Below, one piece after another: positions 56,220 to 64,000 of a stretch of DNA of 64,000 nt. The notes beneath the pieces are model-generated. The model saw nothing but the letters and a program-made list of their open reading frames with translations, ran no database searches and had not been told where the DNA came from. Each line of letters starts with the position of its first letter. The first letter of the stretch is position 1. The stretch is from NCBI GenBank assembly GCA_012295275.1, contig CM022679.1, forward strand, positions 5,327,657 to 5,391,656, read 5' to 3'. Made by a program: the position numbers and the translations under genes. The stretch is from Chrysomallon squamiferum (lineage: Eukaryota; Mollusca; Gastropoda; Neomphalida; Peltospiridae).

Positions 56220-58026
56220 TCACACCAGAGAAAATATTATCATTTCATGTTGACACCTGGAGTTCTAATACGAAAAGGCAAAATAGTTTAAGAAATGTAC
56301 ATGTGTGTTCATATGAATATAGTTTCCGATCTGTTGTTAAGCCGTCAATATTGATAATATTTTAACCAATTTGAGAAATAAATTTCAGTTAGAACGTACG
56401 TAAACAATCAACATAAATTTTATCGTTTTATATATGCAAGTATGGCAGTTTTACTGAACGATAAACATCTGATCGTTTCATTGGTTTCATCAGCAGTTTT
56501 AATACTTTGAAGAGATTAACGTATGGATATTTCAAAGCCTCCAATAAATCTTCGCAGACGTCCTTGCACTGGTCTTTGACACTAATGAACAGCTGCGTCT
56601 GGGATGACAGATTTTCCTGCAGTAACACGAAGGCTCCACTCTGAAAATGGTACATTATGAACACATTTTTGAGATCAATATTTTTACATACTGATTCTGA
56701 AATACAAAATAGTGTCAAAAACTGAAACTGAATTTCCTTTAAACAAATATCTATTAAGACTTCAGATGGTAAATTACGTTTCTTTGCAAAATCGTGTGAA
56801 TGGCATTTAAAAACTTCAACTTACGTCTTCCATTTCTAAAAGGTGCTGACACATGTTTGCTATTCTTAACACGATATCTGAAATAAGAAAAAAAATCACT
56901 ACTGGTATTTAGAAATATAGAATGTACAGTTTCAACACAAACCATTCAGTCTAGTGTATGAAATATTTAACCATTTTGTAACTTGCTGATATCCAATATT
57001 AAAATATACCAATTTTGATGTTCGGCTACACATACAAACGCACATTAATATTAAAAACAATTTCGAGGTTTCCTGCGGATTTCGATATATTATTATTTAA
57101 AAGGTGGATCAGATTAAATACCCGATTTTATTTTAGAAGCACCCTCTGCGTCAGACGTGGGTGGGGGTGTGGTAGATACTGCACGTTCCCTGAGGACAGG
57201 TGTGGTTGGTGACACACTACGTGACAGCACAGTTGCCTTATCATCAAATGTTTTCAGAAAAGTACAAGCTTCATCCAGGAGTTCGAGGAATGGCTGTTCT
57301 AGTTCCTGCAAGAAATTTAAGATATCAAATAAAACTAACAAATTTGTTTTACAATATCAAACATAATTTCATAAAAGGAAAAAAACAGAAGTAAGAAAAT
57401 TACCAAATCCATTTTTTCCAGATGTTTAGAAATTCGACAAAGTCTGGATGTGCCTCTGTCAATGGAATGTTTCAGTTTGTCTGTTTTGGGATATTTTAGC
57501 ATTTCATTGCGCTTTGCGGCTTCCGAATCATCGTCTTGTCGTCGTCGTCCTTGTCATGATCATCGTCGGAATCTACGGAGTCGCAGACGTCAAGCAGAAT
57601 GTCCATCAAACCCGCGTCAAGCGCTTCAGAAGCTCCGTTTCTGTTCATAGCTCGTTGAACTGGAGACGTGTCTGGATACGATGCATTTTTCGAGTCTTCC
57701 GAATTCTGAAACGAAAATATTTTAAATTTGACATTAAATCAACTATTCGTTTGTCTACATAAAATCTAGAATCCGTTGTCGCTTGTTAAACCAATTTACT
57801 CACTGGAAACCCAATATACAACAAGCTTATACCGATTTGTCATTTTACTGTTTTAAAAAACTACCTGAACATCGTCCAGTATTTTTACGCCAGTACAAAG
57901 TTTCCGGATGCCTTTCTCAATCCGTTCTTCCAGTCGTTCACGTCTACGTCTTCCACCTCCGTGTCTACGACAATCTGTGAGATGACAGACAACTGCTAAC
58001 ACCATCAGACCTACCAACACCTTCAT
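56220..58026 (-). CDS. secreted six-Cys helical protein, paralog B (one-base frame break)
   Basis: Exons: B1 57865-58026, B2 57404-57705, B3 57122-57305, B4 56825-56877, B5 56521-56640, B6 56220-56264. B1 encodes a signal peptide (MKVLVGLMVLAVVC) and RLEERIEKGIRKLCTGV; B2 SEALDAGLMDILLDVC, an Asp/Lys-rich stretch and SRLCRISKHLEKMDL; B3 PFLELLDEACTFLKTF and a Thr/Pro linker (TTPVLRERAVSTTPPP); B4 DIVLRIANMCQHLLEMED; B5 VKDQCKDVCEDLLEALK; B6 a short tail ending EMIIFSLV. One base is missing near 57533-57545 in the acidic stretch, throwing the frame to an early stop; with it the protein would be 288 residues. Either a recent null or an assembly error. Six predicted helices each carry a Cys. An alternative end reads through B5 to a stop at 56428. 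Confidence 0.82.
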
Positions 58027-58667
58027 TTTCTGAATATATAAACAAGGTAACACTATTAAACACTTAGATATTAATTTTCTAAGCAGCAATAATAATAATA
58101 AATAATAATTATTATGACAATGAATAATACTAGTAAGATAAAAAAAATAAAATAAAAAGATAACAAGGAGTGTAGAACTGTAAATCACTGAAGTTAGGAC
58201 GGACGTCAGTGGCTCAACACACCATATTACGAAACATTTAACATTCTGTTTAACAATATTAATATTTCTGTAAACGGTCATTTGATCTTTAACACTGTTT
58301 TTGTACGCCACCAACGAGCTACGTGACAGCTGATGGGCAATTCTTCATCCATTTAAAACAATTACGATTATATGGAAAAAAATTACAAATTACAAAATTG
58401 AAATAATCTCCGAAATTAATTACTATGAAAAAAATTGCCCAATAGAAATGTTAATAATGGTAATGTACAAAGAGTAAAATTCAAAGAATAAAGAAAAAAA
58501 GAAGAAAAAACAACATGGGAATCCATTTATCAGATTTGTTTTGTGTCGGTGTCGTTTCGGTATCGGGTAAATGTATTCCCAGGCTAAGTCAACTAAAATA
58601 AACGACAGAAGAAAAACAAAATAGTGTACGAAATTTAAAAGGCATTTACGAAAGTAACGAACACTAC

Positions 58668-58682
58668 CTTTGACTCAGCAAA
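58668..58682 (-). other. non-coding first exon of paralog B
   Basis: Ends GAGTCAAAG|GTAGTG on the minus strand, about 26-40 bases past the TATA box. Start is inferred. Confidence 0.5.
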
Positions 58683-58707
58683 GCCAGTTTCCAAATTAAT
58701 GCATGCG

Positions 58708-58752
58708 TTTTTATACAGGTGTTGATCACGTGTTTCGCACACGATTCACGTG
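58708..58752 (-). promoter_or_regulatory. paralog B promoter: TATA box and two E-boxes
   Basis: TATAAAAA on the minus strand at 58708-58715; CACGTG at 58727-58732 and 58747-58752, again exactly 20 bp apart. Confidence 0.75.
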
Positions 58753-58868
58753 TTTCTCGTTTTTATTCGGAAAACTTTCTTCGTTTTGTTTTCCGAGATT
58801 CAAAAATTAAACTTTTCTTTCATTGTATTTTTTTTTCATTTATTGTATTAATTTCAATTTTATTCAAA

Positions 58869-58907
<39 letters not shown>

Positions 58908-60194
58908 ATGTGCTATTAATATCTAAAATTGTATAGGTTTTCCTTATTTTATATCCGCTTTACTTATTTATTAGTTTTATATATATATTTTTTTTTTATT
59001 TATACATTGTTTTTCATTTGTTTTATTTTTCTTGTTATTTAGTTTATTTACTTATTTCATATATTTGTTCATCTGCTTTATTTATGTTTTTTTTTTGTTT
59101 TTTTTAAATGTATTTAATTACAACTAATATTCTTATTTATTACTTATATATTTTATTTCGTTCGTCTGTTAGTGTATTTGTTCAATTTATTCAGTTATTC
59201 TTTTTTAATTTTTTTTTTTTAATTATTTCATTTTGTTCCTTTTCATTTCATTTATTACTTTTAACTACCAATATTGCTACTACATCTATATTTTATTACT
59301 AATTCGTAGTTGTAGCAGAATTAATCGTTTGTAGTTATAGGTGTAGATGCAATAGTAAAAAGTACATGTGTTTGGTTATAAATGTTTTATATAAATCTGT
59401 ATTAACGTCAAAGCACACGCGTCGTTTTAAACAGACGGGTTTGCGATGCAGGACTTACCTGAGTTATTGTTGAAACATTTCAATGGTAATCGAGTTGAGA
59501 ACGAAGAAATATTTTAAAAGTACACTCTACAAATTCTTAACATTTAGCGTCTGCAATTGATTAAACATACAAGAAGAAAATCTATTCGTCCACGGGCAAT
59601 GCATGCAGAATGTCATTTAATGAAAGTAGATTTACAACACCGATTAGAATGGTAAATAATCCAAGAGGTTTGTAATATTTATCGATCACCACACTGATTT
59701 TATCTTTTAAGTCAAGTACCTGCGGAGTTGTTTTAAATCTTTAGTAGATTAAACACTTTATTTTATTATACTCTGTTGAAGCATTTATGTAAATATAAGG
59801 TTTTGATATCGGTCCATTTGTTAAGTGTTTTTAATCTCGTTTTTAGATATTAAAGAAAATTCCCCGCCGTTCTACACCCGCCCTTTTCCTAACGCAATAG
59901 TTTAGTATTTAGATTAATCAATGTTTGTTCCTTAAAAATTTTAAAAAAATTAGTTATTCGATTTTTAATCAACATCGTAGTACAAGTCCGTCCGACCAAG
60001 TAAATATTAATCTAAATTTCGTACGTCAGCCGAAATAAATGTACGTTTCATGTTCAGCTTTGAAGCCGTTTTGGTACTATATGCATTACAGTTAGTAATG
60101 TTTACTTAACTAAGCATTTCTAAATACTAAATACACAGCGAAACATTTCCAGACCTGTTCAACGTTTCAGAAAACAAAACGGCTATTTTTTGTT
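58753..60194. other. spacer between paralogs B and C
   Basis: T-rich on the plus strand to ~59300 (poly-T at 58871-58903), then more complex sequence. No gene recognised. Confidence 0.65.
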
Positions 60195-61788
60195 TCAATT
60201 ATTTATTCCACCAGCGAAAATATTTTCATTTTCTCTCCAAGGTTTTAGATCTGAAATTGAAGAAAAAACATCTCAACGTTAGCATTCAATATATATTTTA
60301 CGAAATATCGTTGAAAAATAGATTAAAAGTTCCCGTTTTATAATTAAACGTACGGACCTTGGGTTTCAATGCACCAGACAGATCTCGACAGAATCCTAAC
60401 CACCTGTTTTTGATGATGATGAACAGTCTTGGGTTGGTGGGTAGATATTTGTGCATTAGCTTCATAGCTCCAATCTGAAAATCAGATTAAGAATTCTTCA
60501 ATGTCGGAATTTTCAACTAAAATAGTTTAGCATCGCATTTTATACAACAAGTATAAACAATGTCGGCTTTCCCAATTACACTAAATTATGGAAAATTTGA
60601 ACGAGTTTTCAATTTCATGTAAATTCTGTGACAGCGTTACAATTGTATTTACCTTGTTAATTTTGGAGAGGAGCTGACAAATTTTCGCCATTTGCATTAC
60701 GATATCTGCAGGGAAAAAAAAAAACATTACAACCGTTAACATAAAATAGCACACGTAATGGAGTAAAAAAAAAAAACTCGCTGAAAATATATTTACCATA
60801 TACATACACACATTTTAAAAATAACATTTAAAAACCACCTGGTGCACTGGGGAAAGCCGATTCAGGAAAACCTTCGGGTTGGGGCGTTGTCGGTACGAAA
60901 CGTTCTTTAAGGACAGGCGTGGTGGGCGGTACATCAGATGGGGGTACAGTTGCCTCACTGCTAGGACGAGATTTCCTATCTGCAAAATCTTTCAAAAATG
61001 CGCAAGCTTCATCAAGCAAATCGAGGAAAGGGAGATCTAAACCCTGTAGGAAGGAAATTAAATGAATATAAAAATGCGCGTTCTGTCGAGATGCATTTCA
61101 GTAAACTTATTACATTTATACAATAATTACCATATCCATCATTTCCAAATGTTTCGAAATTCTACAAAGTCTGAATGTGCCTGCGACAACGCGATGTTTC
61201 AGTATGTTGATCTTTGGAAATTTTGGCATTCCATCACGCTTTCCCGCTTCCGACTCGTCCATCGAGTCATCGTCGTCCTCGTCCTTGTCATGATCATCGT
61301 CCTCGTGATCATCGTCCTTGTCATGATCGTCGGAATCTACGGAGTCGCAGACGTCAAGCAGAATATCCATCAAACCCGCGTCAAGCGCTTCAGAAGCTCC
61401 GTTTCTGTTCATAGCTCGTTGAACTGGAGACGTGTCTGGATACGATGCATTGTTCGATTCTTCAGCATTCTGAAAAGAAACACGGTTCAAATCTAATCCG
61501 CTCAGTTTCTAAAACGTCTTCATGAAACGCAATTCAGTGTACTTTGTTAAAAATCATTTCGGCATATTATTGAAGGAAAAATCCAACTTCAAACTACTAA
61601 GCTGTTAAATACATTTGAATGTTTACCTCCAGTTTGTCCAGAATTTTCACGCCAGTACAAAGTCTCTCGACTCCTTTCTCAATTCGTTCTTCTAGACGTT
61701 CGCGTCTACGTCCACCTCGTCCTCTACGACCCTCCGTCAGATGTTGACATACACACGCTAACACGATCAGAACTACCAACACCTTCAT
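60195..61788 (-). CDS. secreted six-Cys helical protein, paralog C (intact reference copy)
   Basis: Six exons on the minus strand, all GT-AG: C1 61627-61788, C2 61131-61469, C3 60839-61043, C4 60653-60705, C5 60354-60474, C6 60195-60250; 936 nt, 311 residues plus stop with no frame break. C1: signal peptide MKVLVVLIVLACVC, Arg/Gly-rich stretch, RLEERIEKGVERLCTGV. C2: EALDAGLMDILLDVCDSV, Asp/His/Lys-rich insert, FRLCRISKHLEMMDM. C3: LPFLDLLDEACAFLKDF and Thr/Pro linker TTPVLKERFVPTTPQP. C4: DIVMQMAKICQLLSKINK. C5: IGAMKLMHKYL and FCRDLSGALK. C6: tail WRENENIFAGGINN. One Cys per predicted amphipathic helix suggests an all-helical disulfide-linked secreted protein. The acidic insert could bind calcium. 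No family assigned; biomineral matrix, egg/seminal protein or helical cytokine-like factor are possibilities. Confidence 0.87.
60202..60207 (-). terminator. polyadenylation signal overlapping the paralog C coding end
   Basis: AATAAA on the minus strand, embedded in the last codons of C6 (GGA ATA AAT AAT TGA). Equivalent hexamers follow the stop in A (52188-52193) and B (56211-56216). Confidence 0.45.
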
Positions 61789-62224
61789 TTTCTGTAATAA
61801 AAAATGAAAAATACAATACTTTAACCGCTACATTGTAACCTTTCACAATGTCATGCACATTATACGTTTAAAAATAGTCGTAATTTGTGAAAGCTAAAAT
61901 TACATCATCTACCAACGACGTTATGAACAGTTTTGCGATACTTGCAACTTCAGTAATTTAATAAAAACCATTTAAAGCATATTCGCGTTTGACGAAAGCC
62001 GAGGAAAGTTCTGGTAACCATTTCCCCCCCCCCCCCGCCTCGCGACCAAGTCTTATTGCCTCCGTTTATCAACTTTAAAAAACGAGCCAAAAATGAATTT
62101 AGGAAGCTTAAAATAGCAACCGTATTCAACAGTTTTCATTGAGAAACAAAACACGAATAGCAATTTAAGACGAATGTATAAATTTAAAAATCAAAAGAAA
62201 CATATAATAAATATTTGCTGTTAC

Positions 62225-62247
62225 CTTAACTGAGCAATACCCAAAAC
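62225..62247 (-). other. non-coding first exon of paralog C
   Basis: Ends CTCAGTTAAG|GTAACA on the minus strand, 25-45 bases past the TATA box; its end resembles that of paralog A. Confidence 0.55.
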
Positions 62248-62271
62248 AATCTTCAAGGTGGTTTCTATGTC

Positions 62272-62318
62272 TTTTTATAGAAATTAGATGATCACGTGAT
62301 AGGCTTGCAATCCACGTG
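62272..62318 (-). promoter_or_regulatory. paralog C promoter: TATA box and two E-boxes
   Basis: TATAAAAA on the minus strand at 62272-62279; CACGTG at 62293-62298 and 62313-62318, 20 bp apart. It is head-to-head with the paralog D promoter about 330 bp away. Confidence 0.75.
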
Positions 62319-62643
62319 CATTTCGTTTTTTCTTGTTTTATCGTGATTTTTTACTTTGCCATTTATTGCGACATTTTTTAAAATATATTTATATTATCAA
62401 AAAAAAAAATGTCTTTCATAATGTGTTTATATTTTTACCACATTTGATCGCACGCACACACACACACACACAAAAATAGATATTTTATTGTCACCTTATA
62501 TTTTATTTGTATTTTAATAATATAAATAGTAGTATTGACACAATAATAATCATTACTGTAATAATAGTCTTTGTTATATTAATGTATTTCATTATGGTGT
62601 TACTGTTGTCAGTTATGCTACTTTTCTGTAAGAAAACGAAAAG

Positions 62644-62692
62644 CACGTGCACTGGTTTTACATGTTTCATGTGAGTGTTTCACTTATAAAAA
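62644..62692 (+). promoter_or_regulatory. paralog D promoter: E-box, diverged E-box and TATA box
   Basis: CACGTG at 62644-62649, CATGTG at 62668-62673 and TATAAAAA at 62685-62692 on the plus strand. It is a mirror image of the paralog C promoter with one diverged E-box and a spacing of 24 instead of 20. Confidence 0.7.
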
Positions 62693-62713
62693 GAGTCGCT
62701 GTAGGATTTAGTT

Positions 62714-62768
62714 ACACATTCTTCATCCTGTCGTTGTGTTTGTCGTATTCGTCTTGTTCTTGATCGGG
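62714..62768 (+). other. non-coding first exon of paralog D
   Basis: Begins about 25-30 bases after the TATA box (start inferred) and ends TTGATCGGG|GTAAGT. The next exon starts at 63141 after TTTTTTTCAG. Confidence 0.55.
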
Positions 62769-63140
62769 GTAAGTAGTTAACTGAGCAGTAAGGAAACTGT
62801 ACATTAAATAAATGAATAAATAAATAAATATTTAATATTTAATATGTAGCGTTTATTCCGTTTCAATATCTCTGTCCAAATACTTGATTAAATGTTGAAG
62901 ATTCATAAAAACTCGTTTTTATTCTCTTTCCGTTTCGGTACAATACAAAATAAAAAAAAAATAAAAAAAAGGACATGTTGTAAAAAATCGCTTTTCTCTA
63001 AAGTTTTGTTCTAAAAGCTTATAACGTATCGGCTGTAATCGGAATTAAATTTCATAAGGCAAAAAATATTTGAAAACTTGACATTTTAACTTTTTAAATT
63101 CGCGTATTACAAACCATAGATAGTTGAGATTTTTTTTCAG

Positions 63141-64000
63141 AACATGAAGCTCGTCTTGTTCCTCGTGATGTCCGTATGTCTGACTGGGCACTGGACAGAC
63201 GCACGTGGACACCGAGGAGGCCAACGTTATCAGCATAGACTGGAAATGCGACTGAAGAAAAGGATAACCAAAATGTGTGGTCGAGTACAGGTGCTGAACA
63301 AAATGGAGGTAACCAATTTATTTTGATATTCAAAAATGACGTAAATAGAACGCAACTGAATGGTTAAGGGTTTGCATATAGTCAGACAATAATAATTTTT
63401 AATACAAAATTTGCAGAAGTATATTTTATAGGTTTGAGTGAGTGATTTGTGGGACTGATTAAAAGCGAAGAGTAAAAATCAATACAACTGGGTTTTAAAA
63501 TTTATAGCAGCGTGACTTCTACAATGACGAGTGATCCTTAAGATCATTAAAATTTTAGCTAATTTTTTTTTTTCCCAAAAGACGCCTGATCTGCCAGACG
63601 TTACTGTACCAGCCAGCACAATGACTATGCCTACTACACATATGCCTCATACGACGGATATACCGCCATTTGAGACTTCTGCAGATACACCTGTACCGTC
63701 GTCGGCATTTTCTGTACCGTCGTCGGCATTTTCTGTACCGTCGTCGGCATTTTCTGTACCGTCGTCGGCATTTTCTGTACCGTCGTCGTCGGCATTTTCT
63801 GTACCGTCGTCGTCGGCATTTCCAGTACCGTCGTCGTCGGCATTTCCTGTACCGTCGTCGTCGGCATTTCCTGTTAAACGAAGACTAGGCAAAGACGAAG
63901 CTATAGAACTTCTGGATCTGGGTTTAAAGAACATCCTCGTAGATGTATGCAAGAAAATGATGGAAAGCGGAGAGCTGGAATTTGGTCCGAATCCCGAAGA
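63141..64000 (+). CDS. secreted protein, paralog D (3'-truncated by window end)
   Basis: Exons D1 63141-63308 (ATG at 63144, 3 nt after the acceptor) and D2 63582 to beyond 64000. D1 encodes a signal peptide (MKLVLFLVMSVCLTG), a basic stretch and LEMRLKKRITKMCGRVQVLN, matching helix 1 of A-C. D2 starts in phase 0 with a Thr/Pro/Met-rich segment (TMPTTHMPHTTDIPP), then eight PSS(S)AF repeats, then KDEAIELLDLGLKNILVDVC, matching helix 2 of the paralogs. Here the low-complexity insert precedes helix 2, whereas in A-C it follows. It is transcribed away from C. Remaining exons are outside the window. Confidence 0.83.
63694..63873 (+). repeat. coding minisatellite, 21/24-bp units
   Basis: Eight units: four of 21 nt encoding VPSSAFS, then four of 24 nt encoding VPSSSAF(S/P). 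The unit gained one TCG codon part-way along the array. All units keep frame. Confidence 0.93.

Overview
The window is eukaryotic nuclear DNA from an invertebrate animal, most likely a mollusc or another lophotrochozoan. The grounds are spliced genes with GT-AG introns, AT-rich spacers dense in microsatellites (CT/GA, ATT/AAT, CTA, TTTA, CATA and poly-T runs), tRNA-derived SINEs, TATA-box promoters with short non-coding first exons, and an animal FAS-like polyketide synthase of the kind known from molluscs. There is no sign of bacterial organisation, CRISPR or phage. Species placement is inference.

Layout. (1) Positions 1-8551 hold no gene I can support; they are probably intron or 5' flank. 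(2) Positions 8552-29488 (+) carry eleven 3' exons of an M13 (neprilysin/ECE) family protein. They join into one continuous 616-residue frame, but the zinc-site HExxH reads RQIAD and other catalytic residues are lost, so it looks like a secreted or membrane pseudoprotease. (3) Positions 29489-32756 are a spacer with a ~280-bp direct repeat. Both copies end in the same TATATAA box and a short sequence with a perfect splice donor, and may be twin promoters or first exons for the next gene. A tRNA-like SINE lies between them. (4) Positions 32757-43305 (+) encode a ~2,536-residue type I polyketide synthase, KS-AT-DH-psiKR-psiER-KR-ACP, ending in an NRPS condensation-like domain whose HHxxxDG motif is degenerate. 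The KS is split over six exons; everything after it is one 6.7-kb exon. That exon has two single-base -1 frame breaks. (5) Positions 43306-52190 are gene-poor. They contain AT-rich tandem repeats, a decayed inverted copy of the last M13 exon, a tandem ~1-kb segmental duplication and a SINE. (6) Positions 52195-64000 hold four paralogous genes (A, B and C on the minus strand, D on the plus strand, running off the end) for small secreted proteins of a family I do not recognise.

The paralogs share a non-coding first exon, a signal-peptide exon beginning immediately after the acceptor (NNN-ATG), conserved intron positions and about six helix-embedded cysteines, one per predicted helix. Each has a different low-complexity insert in exon 2: Gly/Asn/Ser-rich in A, Asp-rich in B and C, Pro/Ser/Ala/Phe in D. 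Their promoters share a layout of two CACGTG E-boxes exactly 20 bp apart, 12-14 bp upstream of TATAAAAA, in A, B and C; D has a diverged version. C and D are divergent. B carries a one-base frame break, and B and C share a 121-bp near-identical tract in exon 2 that suggests gene conversion. Function is unknown; shell-matrix, adhesive, egg or seminal proteins, or cytokine-like factors are all possible.

The three blocks (M13-like protein, polyketide synthase, secreted cluster) need not be functionally linked. The most interesting items are the polyketide synthase with its condensation-like tail, the dead M13 protein and the co-regulated secreted-protein cluster.
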